This document shows positions 13,100-25,680 of a stretch of 64,000 nucleotides of DNA, in pieces. This DNA comes from Maea johnstoni (Eukaryota > Annelida > Polychaeta > Spionida > Magelonidae): positions 28,109,091 through 28,173,090 of the forward strand of contig OZ012689.1 of the NCBI GenBank assembly GCA_963942565.1, read 5' to 3'. The number at the start of each line of letters is the position of its first letter. The first letter of the stretch is position 1. Position numbers and translations under genes: made by a program. The notes under the pieces are model-generated. The model had not been told where the DNA came from. It did not search any database and saw only the letters and a list, made by a program, of their open reading frames with translations.

Positions 13100-13189
13100 A
13101 GCAGGGCAGCAGACAATGTATTCGTGAGACAGGCAGGTGCCCATATAATGCACAACTTTCACTCAGGGGGAAACGATCAACACCCAGAC

Positions 13190-13453
13190 TAGCCTCGATA
13201 CCAGGCTGAATACATTTGTATTTCTGAATATTGCTTGCTCTCTTATAATGCTTGCTGTCTTTATTCACTGTGCTTGCTGAGTCCAGTTTAGTTCTTAATC
13301 TCCACACCAGGTGTCGGTTATTAGCCTCGATACCAGGCTGAATACATTTGTATTTCTGAATATTGCTTGCTCTCTTATAATGCTTGCTGTCTTTATTCGC
13401 TGTGCTTGCTGAGTCCAGTTTAGTTCTTAATCTCCACACCAGGTGTCGGTTAT
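13190..13453. repeat. 131-bp tandem duplication
   Basis: TAGCCTCGATACCAGGCTGA starts at 13191 and again at 13322. The two units are almost identical, which suggests a recent duplication. Not coding. Confidence 0.9.
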
Positions 13454-13705
13454 TGGTATTAACAGCCATGAGAGAATTCAGCAGTGCTGCCATCTGGCAA
13501 ATCTGAAAGGTACTATAATGACTTGACTAGTCACAAAATAATGACTAGTTGGTGAAGAATAAGCCAGCTCTAGTAAGTTAGGCTACACCCAGACCTACTT
13601 AACCTAAATTCCTTGTTAGGGAGTGGGATGCTGATAACGATTTTGACAATAATTAAAGAAACGAAAATAATAACAATGATAACAATAGTAATCATAGAAA
13701 TGATA

Positions 13706-13714
13706 ACAACAATG

Positions 13715-13767
<53 letters not shown>

Positions 13768-13812
13768 TATAATAATAATAAAAAAATAATAATAATAATG
13801 ATAATTATAATG
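13706..13812. repeat. (AAT)n microsatellite
   Basis: AAT/TAA trinucleotide run with a few GAT and AAAAAA interruptions. Confidence 0.95.
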
Positions 13813-15089
13813 ATAATAATAGAATATATTTTGATGTTTTAAAAGATAGGAAACGGTCGAGTGGAAGCTGTTCATATGCCCCATCTCCCCCATTACCTTT
13901 CCCACCCGTTTCCTAACCCCATACACACACTGCCCTTCATCTAAGCCTGTGCATTTTCACAGACCACTGGACCATATACCACAGATGCCTTAAGTATTTC
14001 TCAAGTGGAAAAACTAAAGAAAGTCCTGACAATAAGAAATCTGTAATTAGACTACAAGTAGTAGCACAGTCATTATGGTTGCCAGCATCGAAAAACCTCT
14101 TAATAGCAGGTTTTGTTGTAAAAGGTTAATAGTTTAAGGTGTTTTATTGGTGTTTGGAGTATGAGAGCAGCTACGGGTAGAAAACTCTCCACACCTTTTC
14201 AATGAAACTACTGAAAGCAATATGTAATCTACATGCATATGTTTCAAATTAGTTCCCCTTCTGCGCACCAGAGGGCCAGTTTGGTTTATCATAATGTGTG
14301 TTGCTTAAGGTTCTAATGGAATAGTTCTACTGTAGTTCAATGCAGTTTTCTTTTGGTGTTTGTTTTACTTTGGTAGACGTAGGTAATCATCTTTGCTTTA
14401 TCCTTTTCACAAACCTTCATTGCGATTAGACAAATTCTTTACTCTGAGGTTGTTCAGAAAAGTTAGCTGTCTGGATCTTTTATTGTTAAGGGGCATATTT
14501 GAAACTGGAACTAAAATTTGCTCTGTTGTTTCGCAACTCAGCTAACACTGATGAAATTGGTCATGATGGTAACAGTGTGGAGTTATGGAATTTTCTAATT
14601 ACAGCTTCTCAGTCAATAGACTTGCTACACATCTTTGTTAACTGGCTCTTTCCCTAGCCTCACTGATCTATCCTGAGTTGATTTCAGTCCAGATTTACTT
14701 CTGTATTAATCCTCAAGAGGGACACACTTGAGCCGAGCTGTGTTCAATAACTGCAACCCATGAGAATTGTGCTGCCATCTATAGGTTGAGAGAGACATCA
14801 AACCTACTTCACATCCAGGATATAACTATAAAGTAGTGGTGGTAGCATTTTATGTAACTCCGCTAAGAACCAGGCTACTCAGTGCTATTTTGAGAGAGCC
14901 CTCAAAATCAATCTTTTTAGGACTGCCTTATCATTTAAAGATTGATATTTACGAAAAACCTTCATCTTTATTCATTTGAAAGTGCAGTTTTTGTAAAATC
15001 ACCCAAGGAATTTCTCCAAAATTTTAAATTCAATTAGGACTTTTTTATGGAGAATTATTGCCATACAAATAGCAATTGTATTAGATTAT
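13813..15089. other. no gene established
   Basis: A CTCF-like GCACCAGAGGGCCAG lies at 14265-14279. An exon-like stretch at 13963-14042 does not join in phase with the next known exon. Confidence 0.35.
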
Positions 15090-15165
15090 CATCATCATCA
15101 TCCTCATCATCCTCGTCATCATCATCATCATCTTCACCATCATCATCATCATCATCATCGAGATC
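15090..15165. repeat. (ATC)n microsatellite
   Basis: ATC repeats with CTC and TTC variants. Confidence 0.9.
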
Positions 15166-16027
15166 CCTTCACTTTTAAGGATACACATAGTCTGTCACAT
15201 ATGGAAATTTAATGAAATCAAAGCAATTTCTTGAGAGACATTTCACTGATTCTTATTTTCATCTAAGAGTCATAAATTCCCTATTCAAGTATTCTTATGC
15301 ATTACTCTATGTGATGAGATTATTCAAAATTGTCAGGCCTTGTGTGTTCTTCAGATGCAAATTGGTTCATTCTTCCTTTTATAAGCATCCCTTCCAGGTT
15401 GTTTCTGATCCTATGTTACCAGGCCACTGCAGGTATTGCTTGTAGCTCCATGCCACTTACCTGTATCTGTACCTGCACCGTATAGTCCACATCTCAGAGA
15501 TATATCCATTTTGACTTCAAGGTGTGCTTATCCAATGATGCTGGTATCAGAGTATCCTATTTTAGTAAAATTTAAGTGGGATATTGAAATTTTATCTAGA
15601 GCACTGGTTATGAGTAGATGCTCCAGTATTGGTGTTGAGAGCCTCATAGATGTGAGAAGAGGACTGGAGAGTAAAGGAGGGTAGGGTGGCGATGGCTGTG
15701 TGGGTACTAGGTGAGGTTTACCTAGGTTTGTTGGTGTGTTTAGCTATGTTTGCTGAGCAGCATTCAGGTCAATCATATTTGTCTTGGCCTGGCCAGGCTG
15801 GTGTCCATTTTCACTTTGGTCACAACCTATCACTACTGCAGCAGGGTTGTCCAGGTTTTACAGTGCTGGGGCATTGGTAGCAAGTTCAAGACCAGCTAAA
15901 TAGGTTGTTATTGTTGTTCTGATATATGTTTGAATATATATGTATTAAGCTGGTGCCACAATGTGGTGTCCCTCCATCTGAAAGGTCTGACTAGCCAAAC
16001 ACTGCACTCATTGCTATGTATGCACCC

Positions 16028-16028
<1 letters not shown>
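15166..16028. other. no gene seen
   Basis: Open frames at 15212-15445 and 15436-15684 have no splice support. The first includes TTGTCAGGCCT, a piece typical of the M2 MITE interior. Confidence 0.4.
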
Positions 16029-16029
<1 letters not shown>

Positions 16030-16116
<87 letters not shown>

Positions 16117-16215
16117 ATATATATATATATTGATATATATATATATATTGATATATATATATATTGATATATTGATATTGATAGATATATATATATATAT
16201 TGATATATATATAAC
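16030..16215. repeat. (AT)n microsatellite with ATTGATAT variants
   Basis: Pure AT for about 84 bp, then AT runs broken regularly by TTGATA. Confidence 0.95.
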
Positions 16216-16673
16216 AAGACATATAAAGAAAGAGTATCTGAATTAGTGTTGTACAAAAAGGGACAGTATATACATCACCAAGGGGTGAACCTCTAATGCA
16301 CATTACAACCACAGGTGATGAAAAAAGACAACCACTCCTTGCAGGTACAAACCACAAACAAGAAAAAAAAACATATCCTTACCTGGATATGTAGTCATCT
16401 ACGTAGAGTTTTCTGATAGTATTCCCATGCAGTAAGGTATTAGTGTGTAGTGTAAGGCAGGTGTGAAGGTATTCACCTAGAAAGCTGTAGCGATACTAGT
16501 GGTATATATTGCGTAGATGTCAGGCAGGTGTGACCTGAACCATACCTTGTAAGGTAATCCTGATGATATAGGAGGTTAATTATTAACTGTAAGAGTTTTG
16601 GTGTGTTTGTGTGTCTGACTCACTAGAGCTGATAACAGCACTAGTGAAATATACAACCCTGCTCCACTTGGCT

Positions 16674-18010
16674 CCTTACATAGCCTAGATTTCTAGGCTG
16701 TCATTAGAACAGGGTCCTAGTCTCATGAGAGTTGACCGGTAACAGAAAAACTTGAAGACAGAAAGAATACATGTGACAGCCTAGAAATCTAGGCTAGGCT
16801 GTCATATGTATTTGTTCTGTTTTCAATTTTTTCCGTTGCCAGGCGCTAAGTTGTCAATGGTGCAAGAGTGGCCAAATTAGTTCACATTTATCTCACATAT
16901 ATTTGATCTGCACAAGCTGAAACCTCTAGCCCCACCTGTTGGTATAAGAATAAACTAACTTGACCACCTTGATCATTTGATGCCTTGTATCAGTAAAAAC
17001 ACATTTTAATACATTGTTCAAAAATGTACATCAGCCTAGGCTAGGAGAGCCTACTGACCTCAGCTGTTATTTTGACCGTATTTGCAGTGTTAAGTAGATA
17101 GATGGGATGTTTGCTCAATTATAGTGAAACGACCTCTTCTCCCCCTCATTCTGTGCAATAGGCCATGTTTACCTTGTGGAACTCTAGTGGCCTCTTGCCA
17201 GACTAGGGTCAGTCAGAATTTCTTCCTGGTTTTGGGGTTCTATATCAGCATGGTAATACTCAGGCTGTTGAAAGCCATATAAATCCATACAAATCAAACC
17301 AAGCTAATTTTGGGGGGAAAGAACCTTCTAATAACACATGCTTGATGAAATGTAAATGAACTTGACCTCTTTGACCATCTTCATTATCTGATGCTTAACC
17401 CTTATGCTGCTGTTGGCTAATTTTGCCAATAGAAAAAAATGAAAAAAACCTGAAAAAAGAGATCTCTCTAATGAATACCAACATGACAGGGTTTAGATAG
17501 TTTTCAAAAATGTTTGGGTCCTTGTGCTTTGAACGAAAGTAGCCTCAGCATTGGGAGGGTTAATGAGTAGAAACACATGTGTGAGATTGTTAAAAAATGA
17601 ACCACAGTCTGGCCTATGTGTATGTGAGCCTAAGCTCTGAGCTGTTATTGTGAGCATGTTTGCAGTGTTGAGGAGATGGATGGGATGTTTGTTCAATGAT
17701 TGTGATAAGACCCTCTATCCCCCTCATTCAGCGTGATATGCCATGTTTACCAGGAAATCTAGTGGCATATTGCAGAGACCAGGATCAGACAGATAGCCTG
17801 ACCTCTCTTTCCAAAACATGTAGGCTCATAATTTAGGCTGTATCACTCCATCTGAGATAGGAGACTGTGTGGCGCCATCTATTGGCTACTGAAGGAACAC
17901 TTTGTCAGGGGTCAGTAAATTGCATAGCCTAGATTTCTAGGCTGTCATATATATGTATTTTCTGTGTTTTTTCTGCTACCTAGCACCAAATATTCTAGAT
18001 GGCCATATAA
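16674..18010. repeat. old local duplication with palindromic GCCTAGATTTCTAGGC motif
   Basis: Block 16860-17230 is similar to 17345-17790 (for example GATGGGATGTTTG, CCCCCTCATTC, GCCATGTTTACC). The palindrome-bearing TAGCCTAGATTTCTAGGCTG occurs at about 16681 and 17926, and inverted near 16779. The second block carries an M1 MITE. Confidence 0.6.
17395..17563 (+). mobile_element. TTAA MITE M1, internally deleted
   Basis: Both ends intact (TTAACCCTTATGCTGC and CAGCATTGGGAGGGTTAA). About 45 bp of the middle, the ACCCTGG..GTACTC hairpin, is missing. Confidence 0.8.
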
Positions 18011-18328
18011 TAGTGGTCCATTCAGTTTACACTTATTTAGTTTACACTTATCTCACCAGGATTCAGTTTGATTATGACAAAAACCTCTAGAGATAGGAGC
18101 AGGTGGTGCCATCTATCTACATACCTGATACTACACCACACTGCTTGGTCAGCCCAGAAGGGATTGTCAAATTTTTAGGGACTAGGAACCTAGTCTATAA
18201 ATTGCATTGCTCATGAATCAATTGTCTGTGCTCCAGGACTACTACACTTGGACAGCCCTGCATCATCTACTCTTCATCTATATTGCTGCATATTATCCTT
18301 TCTCCAGACTATTGTTTTGTTGCTTTCC

Positions 18329-18557
18329 TTAACCCATTTACACTCAGACTTCCTTAAGAAAGTGTCGTCTGCTACTCTCATACTTTTGAAAATAACTTGA
18401 TAATAAAGCAAAAATTCACAAAATATTTGAAGGAGAGTTGTTGTTTGGATTCTAATCAACATTTTTCCTTCAGATATTTGCAAAAAAATGCTTGTATAAG
18501 AAAAATATTACCAAATTGTCAGGCCTGTTTTGGCCGCTCGGAGTGTGAATGGGTTAA
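18329..18557 (+). mobile_element. TTAA MITE, family M2
   Basis: TTAACCCATTTACACTCAGA at the left and GAGTGTGAATGGGTTAA at the right. It ends about 50 bp before the acceptor of the exon at 18611, so its loss or mutation could affect splicing. Confidence 0.8.
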
Positions 18558-18610
18558 ATGATAGTTACTTTTTTGATTTCATTCTTTCATTTATGTTTCT
18601 TTTTTTGCAG

Positions 18611-20592
18611 AGGTCACTCATGCTCTCACCAAAGGAAATACTGTTCGGCCGATGGAAAATAACTTTACGAGTTACTCCGATCCTAATACAATTGTCGCAA
18701 GGATCGAAGATATAGCCAATCAGAAGAAGGGTGAAAAGACAGAGGAGGATAGCGACATTGAAATACTTGATGTCACAAGTATTGGTGAGTGATGCCTCTG
18801 TTGTCTTTGCTGTTCACTTTGCTGTGATATTAAGACTGGGCTAGTAGCCTATAGCACACTATTAGTTAGACCTTAGAATTTAGAGTTTCCATTTATTTTT
18901 TAGTGCAGATTGTTGGAGAAGTTCATGAATTAATTTATTTTATTTTTTATTTTGTTTTAGCCCGGCTATGAATGTTGCTCTCCAAGAAATATCAATTAGA
19001 TATGTGAAGCAATTTTTAGAAAATATTTATAGAGTTGTTAATCAATACAAACTTTGAAATCTTCAGCTACCATTTTGTAATTTTCCACTTGTGATATGGT
19101 GATTCCTAACTTATTTACAAAAGTATCATAACATCCAAACAGCCCTTTCTATGAAATCATGTCATTTTCTTTTTACATTTACATTTTCTTTACAAATACA
19201 TTTCATTTACATTAACCCTCCCAATGCTGAGGCTACAATCGCCCAAAGCACAAGAATGCAAAAATCTTTGAAAACCATCTAAACCCTGTCTTGTTGGTAT
19301 TCATTGGATAGATCTCGCTGAGTACTCTCATATGAGTACCCATTTGCCAGGGTTCCAGTGATATTTCAGGATCTTTGCTTTATTTTGTATCAGCCAACTT
19401 AGCCATCAGCAGCATAAGGGTGCACCCAGCATTCCTTGGTATTCCCAGATACAGCTGACTTATCTGTGGGAATGCTTTGTGGTCAACTTTGCCTCACTTT
19501 TCTGGCTCTTGTTACACCACCATGCCATGGCACTGATATTTTCTTGTCTGCCTTATTTCAGATATTCCACACATGAAGAAGATTAAGAAAGAGTGTGAGG
19601 AAGTATCGGATGATACTCCCAAGGTGCTCCTCCCTCCCTCACCCTGTGCAGAGTTCGTCACGGAAACCGCACAACAGGTACGTACCCAGCATACTAGATC
19701 TTGCTACCTTCAAGTCAGTGTACCTACCTAGCATAATTACTTGGCTGTCATATGTATCCTTAGAGATATAGATACTCAGTACTGTACCTCTCTGGTATTT
19801 TTTCTTTCTTCAGGTTTTTACCGGGCACCATGTGGTGAAGCTGGCCTAAGTGGCCAAATAAGGTCACATTTTTAAAATTAATTTTCAGCTTTTTTTTGCA
19901 TGACTTTATTTTGAACCACTTAGCTATCAGTAGCAGAAGGCTTAACGGTAGCTTGGTATCATCCTCTCTAGATTTTAACATTTTTGGGGTTATATATAAT
20001 CCTGTTGGTGTGAAGTGGAATATATGATTAAACATGCAGTTATTAAACCTTATGCTGCTGGTGGCTATTTAAGCTAATACAAAATTATGCGAAAAACCTA
20101 AAAATTATTGAAACCATGGCACATGGGTACTCATATGAAAGTACTCAGCGAGAGTTTTCTAATGAATACCCACATGACAGGATTTAGATGTTTTTTAAAT
20201 ATCTGTGCATCCTTGAGCTTTGAACAAAAGTAGCCTCAGCATTGGAAGGGTTAAGTTGAAATGATTCATTTTATGGCATGGTATTTATTGGTTTGTGATT
20301 ATATTTCTCTAGATTGGTGTGAAGCTAAAACCAGTGGAAGTGGCGCCAGATGTTTACGCCTCAACAGTTCAGGATATGATTGTATCTGTGAGTATGCTTT
20401 TGTACTTTGATAATACTAATAATGATAATGATAGTGATAATAATGATAATAATAATAAAAATAATAGTAATAGTAATAATATTAATAATAATAAAAATAA
20501 TAATAATAATTATTATGATAATAATAATAGTAACAATGATAATATTAATGATAATAGTAATAATATTAATAGTAATGATAATAATAATTATG

Positions 20593-20624
<32 letters not shown>

Positions 20625-20630
20625 AATAAC

Positions 20631-20667
<37 letters not shown>

Positions 20668-21872
20668 GTATTGATAATTATAATAATAAGGTTGATATTA
20701 ATGATATTAGTCAATTATAATAATCATCTTTATTTAAAGAGGGTAGTAATAATAATCTTCTTTATAAAGGGTTTAAAAATGTTACTCTAACTCAGTATAA
20801 ATTATAAATTATGAGTTACAGATTTGCTAAAAATTGGATTGTAATATATATGTAAAGAGCTATACATTAAATACATACAGAAAAAGATCCTTCCATCCTT
20901 TTGCTTTGAGTATGGGGTTGAAAAAATATATTTTTAGCCTGTACATAATTTTAGTGAGTTATGGCAGGATTGTTATTTTGTAATTGAAATGTACTTGTAT
21001 CTTGTATTGTGTCATTTATAAAGGTTATTCATGTAACATTTTCCATTTCATCAAATCTGTGATTGGTTATAAACTATTCTAAGTAATCAGGTATCTCAAC
21101 ATGATATTTATCTGAGTCACTAATGTTTTCTACCACTTTACTATTTTCATTTTGCAGTCTATGTTGGAGTTTGTGGATGATATTGTTAGGACAGCAAGTG
21201 CAGCTATTTATAATAATCATAGGTAAGTGGCATATATAAAGCACTTCATCATATTTCATCTTGATTGATGAAAACATTTATAAAGTTAAATTATTATTGT
21301 TTTCTTTCTCTTTTTCGTCTTATATTTATATGTGTCATGTTTTTGACATTATAGTCATACAAGTTTCTGTGTTTTTTCAGTTCAGTTTATTTATTTATAT
21401 GTGTTTATAATACTATCTAGATGTATCGTATTCTTTATGCTGTCGCATGGTCAATAAATATACATACATACATTTCCAAAGATTGATATGTCATATGGAG
21501 ATAGATAAATGTTAAAAAAGTTCTCATTTTAAATAAATGCCATGATTTTTCCTGTATTGATTAACGTATGTAAGTATGACATTGGAGTTGTCACTTTTTG
21601 AGGCAATATGTTAGGTTTGAAAGTTATTTGATTATTAATCTTGGTGCAGTGATCAAGTCCATGTAAAGTGAACACAAATAATACAGATAATAATGCAATC
21701 TTGATTCATTTTCAGGGTTCCTGAAGAGTTGACAAGTGGCGACATCTACAGGGCAGTTTGCAAACTAAACAAGGCAGACTTTGTGTCCAATAAACACCTA
21801 GGGGTGAATGTGGACGAGGAACCGTCGGCGAAGGTGATATCAAGCTCAAGCCACGGCTATTCAGGCAGTTGA
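18611..21872 (+). CDS. 3' end of a histone-fold nuclear protein gene (candidate YEATS2), five exons
   Basis: Exons 18611-18784, 19562-19677, 20313-20387, 21158-21222 and 21716-21872 (stop TGA) all have AG acceptors and GT donors (GTGAGT, GTACGT, GTGAGT, GTAAGT), and their phases join without a break. The first part carries an acidic SDIEILDV stretch, which looks like a SUMO-interaction motif, followed by IKKE, which fits the SUMO-acceptor pattern. The last three exons read as a histone fold: a long helix around VQDMIVSSMLEFVDDIVRTA, a loop, then SGDIYRAVCKLNKADFVSN. The ADFV ending resembles the FDFL of NC2-alpha and NF-YC, so an H2A-like partner is likely. YEATS2 of the ATAC complex is known to have a histone fold that pairs with NC2-beta, and it is my best guess. 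The assignment is from memory of the family, not a search. TAF4, TADA1 or another coactivator subunit is possible. Upstream exons are outside the window or unrecognised in 1-18.6 kb. Confidence 0.78.
19212..19420 (-). mobile_element. TTAA MITE M1 in an intron
   Basis: Starts TTAACCCTCCCAATGCTGAG and ends GCAGCATAAGGG. It lies between the first two exons of the histone-fold gene. Confidence 0.75.
20043..20254 (+). mobile_element. TTAA MITE M1 in an intron
   Basis: TTAAACCTTATGCTGCTGG to CATTGGAAGGGTTAA, full length, 58 bp upstream of the exon at 20313. A short M1-like end is also visible at about 19885-19945. Confidence 0.8.
20405..20715. repeat. (AAT/GAT)n microsatellite inside an intron
   Basis: About 310 bp of AAT with GAT, AGT and AAA variants directly after the donor at 20388. 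The open frames through it read Asn or Ile runs and are artefacts. Confidence 0.95.
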
Positions 21873-22628
21873 CAGAGGACGCACTCGCTTCAGTTACTGT
21901 ACGCCACGAATCTGAGCCTCGATCAACGCGGCCAGTGAAGGATCGCTAAGAGAAGATATTGTGAGGAAAAAAGCCAACTGCTTCTGACTTGGAGTGGACC
22001 GGATGCCATGAAGAAACACCCTATCCTCATTATTAACCCAATCTTGCTTTGAGTTCTCCATAAAGGCATCAGCTATAAGTCATGACATTTTTGAAAATAC
22101 AGGTGAACTTGGATATGACGGACCACTGTACAACGGACTTTTGTCTATGACAGACAATATGCTGGGTTCCAGTCCCATGCATATCAAGTATGTGTCATAT
22201 GTATATGACAGATTATGCATGCGGTGAACCAATTTTCCTGGTCCCGTTGAGTCTGTCATATCCAAGTTCACCTGTATCTTTGGAATCAAACATAGAATGT
22301 TTGACTTTTTTCAATGAAATATGTCGGCGGTTGTTTTTTGATTAAAGAATCTCTTTCAAATCTTCAGCAGTACATGCATTTTTAGCTTATCACCAAATAA
22401 GAGAGGCACCCTTGGGGCACTACAAGCATGAATGGGTTAATACGCTCATTGTTTCCTGTGTTCAACTTGGGCCACAGGATATGATGATTCTAAGATAACA
22501 CTCTTCAACAAAAATGACTCTCACAACCTACCTCAACCTATCCTCAGATTTGAATGTTGATCCATGAGAAATGAGATCATTTTCAAGTATTATACTAGGG
22601 AAAATTAAGAGTAACTATATTGACCAGG
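21873..22628 (+). other. probable 3' UTR and downstream flank of the histone-fold gene
   Basis: No further exon is seen after the stop at 21872. An ATTAAA at 22341-22346 could be a weak poly(A) signal. The stretch contains a small inverted-repeat element (22100-22274) and, near 22420-22440, the terminal part of a TTAACCCATT-type MITE. Confidence 0.35.
22100..22274. mobile_element. 175-bp TA-flanked MITE, pogo/Tc1-like ends
   Basis: The ends are perfect inverted repeats (CAGGTGAACTTGGATATGAC and its complement) flanked by TA on both sides. The short length, TA duplication and CAG.. ends fit a non-autonomous pogo/Tigger-type element. It sits in the likely 3' UTR of the histone-fold gene and would form a hairpin in the transcript. 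Confidence 0.75.
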
Positions 22629-22661
22629 ATCCTTTCACAAACTGGGACACATTTTTTGGAA

Positions 22662-22681
22662 GGGGGGGGGGGGGGGGGGGG
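22662..22681 (+). repeat. poly-G run
   Basis: About 20 G, followed by TTAGGGG. A matching run at 29343-29360 marks the same place in the second copy. It could form a G-quadruplex. Confidence 0.9.
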
Positions 22682-23029
22682 TTAGGGGTCCTCATATATA
22701 TTGGTCTAAAGGCTTTTGATTTTGATTTTGTCAAAGCTCTGATTTTGGCTGGAAACATATCCTGCTTCATATAGATAAGCACTTTGTGATCAAGGCCTGT
22801 ATACGCCCTGATAAAATGATGATGAATAAGTTTCTTGTACCATTTCTGACTTCACTCTTTCTCTTTTTATTTGTAATAACTACAATTGGAATACCATTAT
22901 TTCCAACAACACCTTATTTTGTTAAAATAACTCCTTGCTCTAAATTAGCTGAATTTCTTTTCTGATGTTACAAACCATCATCAACTACAAATGATATACA
23001 TGAAGCTTTGCTCAACTTGCTGGTTGATA

Positions 23030-23295
23030 GCAGAGAAATACATCCCCTTGATCCGCAACCCCATAGGCACAGCATGCTAGTACCTACGGTATGTGCGCCT
23101 CGGGTTACGCGGTGTAGCCTGGGGAAGTATTGGTCACGTGATTGGTTTCGCGGCAATTTCAGTCTGACCCAGGGCCTGTGAAACCAGCAGGCAGCCAATC
23201 CTGGGGTACACATGTTATCTCTGACTCATAGTGGTGTGAGGCAGCGAAATTTGATGACGCATGCACAGTGCCCACTCCCTGTCTACTACTCCCAG
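23030..23295 (+). repeat. GC-rich dispersed block
   Basis: About 265 bp with CpGs, CACGTG (23135-23140) between two ATTGG boxes, TGACGCATGC, and a right end CTACTACTCCCAG close to the ACTAYRNNNCCCR promoter motif (one mismatch). An 81-codon frame on the minus strand has no family signal. Confidence 0.6.
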
Positions 23296-23547
23296 TTGAT
23301 AGGAAGTTTTCCATGATGCTGCACAACACAAATATTGCTGCTACAATCGTGTATGTATTACATGTTAACCCATTTGTTCTCAGGATACCTTTGTTGTCTA
23401 ACGCAAATCCTAGTGTTAAGAAAGCATGGTGAGTTGAGGGACGTATTTCTGTAAAAGTTGTTCCTTAAGTTCAGATAAACATATCGCCTTAAATGTTATG
23501 AAATGATTTTGTTTTATTCAGTTAATTCTGAGCTTGAAATGTTTTAA

Positions 23548-24361
23548 GGTTCATTCTCATTGCCGACAGGACAGTCTTGAGAACTCCCAGAACTCCCCGA
23601 TTTGTATGTACTTCGTGGGGTTCTGGAAGTTCTTAAGTTATTCTGGCCCCTGTTTCGTGGAGTTCTTGTTTGATTCTTAAGTCTGTCCCCTGTGAGACGT
23701 CTCACAGGGGGCAGACTTAAGAAGTACAAGAACTTTGCAGTTGTTCCTCATCAATTGCAATGGCTGCTGCAGCAAGAACCAACATTTGATCATCATCACC
23801 TCTGTTTATATCCATTTCCGTAGGATATATGTGCTTATTCAATGGAAATTTCGCCAAGAATGGTCTCCGTTCTGATCTGCGTTGAGTCTGGGTGTAGTCT
23901 GCTACAAGAAATGGCTGACCTCACCAAAAATACCCGGATGTTCACGCCAAGAACAGTCGGGGACACAACCCAGACATGTCCCCCCTAAATTAGAAAGACT
24001 TGAGATATACTTAAGACATTCTTCAAGTTCCTGAACCACAAATTGTGATATTTTCTTCTAATCTTATGGTTCTTGAGAATGTCCCCTACATTCTCAAGAA
24101 TTAAAGGAGACTTAATCCAGAATGTCGGGATCAGTTCCTGGTTTATACCATGAAGTTACCAGGAACTTGTATAATTCTTAAGTTTGTCCGCGACATAATC
24201 ACGATCAATTTTTTTAAGTCTGGGATACGTCGAGGACAGTCTTAAGAATTAGTGTTGTCTTGCAATTCTGCCCCAAAAATGACCCAGAACAGCCAGAACC
24301 AAGACATTCGGCCAGTTCCTGTGGGTCCCAAGTATGTCCTGTCTGCAATGAGAATGCACCC
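23548..24361. mobile_element. 814-bp inverted-repeat DNA element with TTAA target duplication
   Basis: Left end GGTTCATTCTCATTGCCGAC, right end (complement) GGGTGCATTCTCATTGCAGA; the repeats continue through ACAGGAC. TTAA flanks both ends (23544-23547 and 24362-24365), and the second segmental copy has a clean single TTAA at 30211-30214. No transposase is encoded. Termini start GG rather than the CCC of piggyBac, so the superfamily is open. Confidence 0.85.
23663..23734. repeat. palindrome inside the 814-bp element
   Basis: Two arms of about 35 bp meet at GAGACGTCTC (centre 23699/23700), including CTTAAGTCTG and CCCCTGTGAGAC on each side, with a few changes and small indels. Confidence 0.85.
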
Positions 24362-24465
24362 TTAAGGAAAATGGCTTCAAGATAGTATCGCCAGGTTACA
24401 AATTGATGAAAATTACTGAAATGACTTTCGGAGGTAAAATAAAAAGGTTTGATAGACACAAACTC

Positions 24466-24630
24466 AGAAAATTTTGGAAATCATCTAAATCCTGTCATGT
24501 TGGTATTCATTGGAAAGCTCTCATTGAGTACTAACATATGAGTACCCATTTGCCAGGGTTCCAGTCATTTTTCAGCTTTTTACCATTATTTGGTATTGAC
24601 CAAATTAGCCACCAGCAGCATAAGGGCTAA
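24466..24630 (-). mobile_element. TTAA MITE M1, one end missing
   Basis: Interior and ACCAGCAGCATAAGGG end present; the GCTGAGG end is gone. The second segmental copy has unrelated sequence here (30303-30737). Confidence 0.75.
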
Positions 24631-25467
24631 TGCTCATATTACACATGAGATGACCTCTACAGAGAAGTACATTCACTGATAATACCAGGGTACATTATAG
24701 AGTATTGTATGGTGTATTTAGTCTATCTATGCCTGTAGCACACAAAATGTCCTGAATAATTTGGTAATATATCTATGTGACCAGATGATTTATGTGGTGC
24801 CTGCATACTGTGATATTTATGGAAATGATATAGATAAAAACAATAAAAAAAAATGTTTTAATTTCAAAAATGTATTTTGAAAAATATTTGAAGGAGAGTT
24901 GTAGGTTTGATTGGGATAAAGTCTTTTTCAAACACTTTCCCAAAAGGCTTTTGATAGAAATAATAGCAAAGGTAGTCAGGCCTCTTTTGGGTGCCTTTAG
25001 GAGTGAATGGGTCAACCATTCAGGCCTGGATGCCGCCTGGAGATCTCCTTGATGGACGTCTTCTGGAGCGATGGTACTTTCCACAATATCCTTTCGGACA
25101 ATCATTGATTGCAGAAATATTTTAAGTAGAGTTGTTGGTTAGTTTCTTATCAACATTTCCTCTTCAAATATATTCTGAAAATCAAAGTAGTCAGGTGATT
25201 TTGGGTCCTGCAGGCATGAACGGATTAAATTCCATCTTTGACTGACATGGTGCAATATATTAGGTAAAACATGAATGCTAATGAAATTAACTTGTAGGAA
25301 ACATACTCAGGGATTTCAATGATTTCAAAGATTACTCAAAATATCAGGGAATAATGAGATTTTAAGCTTCTGCTTATGATGAAATGATTTTCTATCACAA
25401 TTGTAGTTGTCAAAGAATACCTTGACTTTACTAATTGTCTGTAATATTTGAAAGTTCAGTGGAGAAG

Positions 25468-25680
25468 TTAACCCTTCTAATGCTGAGGCTTCTTTCATCC
25501 AAATTACAAGGACGCAAATATTTTCGAAAACCATTGAAACCCTGTCATGTTGGTATCCATTGGAAAGCTCTCACCGAGTACTTTCATATGAGTACCCATT
25601 TGCCAGGGTTTCGGTCATTTTTCAGGTTTTTTGCATCATTTTGTATTGGCCAAATTAGCCACCAGCAACATAAGGGTTAA
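25468..25680 (-). mobile_element. TTAA MITE M1
   Basis: Full length, TTAACCCTTCTAATGCTGAGG to CATAAGGGTTAA-type ends. Also present at 31575-31787, so it predates the duplication. Confidence 0.85.

Noticed and set aside
13963-14042. Possible exon (LSISQVEKLKKVLTIRN) with a TTTTCACAG acceptor
   Set aside because: The donor (CT|GTAATT) is weak and the phase does not fit the exon at 18611.
22968-23213. 81-codon minus-strand frame, also at 29641-29886
   Set aside because: Preserved only because the region is a recent duplication; no family signal, and it lies in a dispersed repeat.
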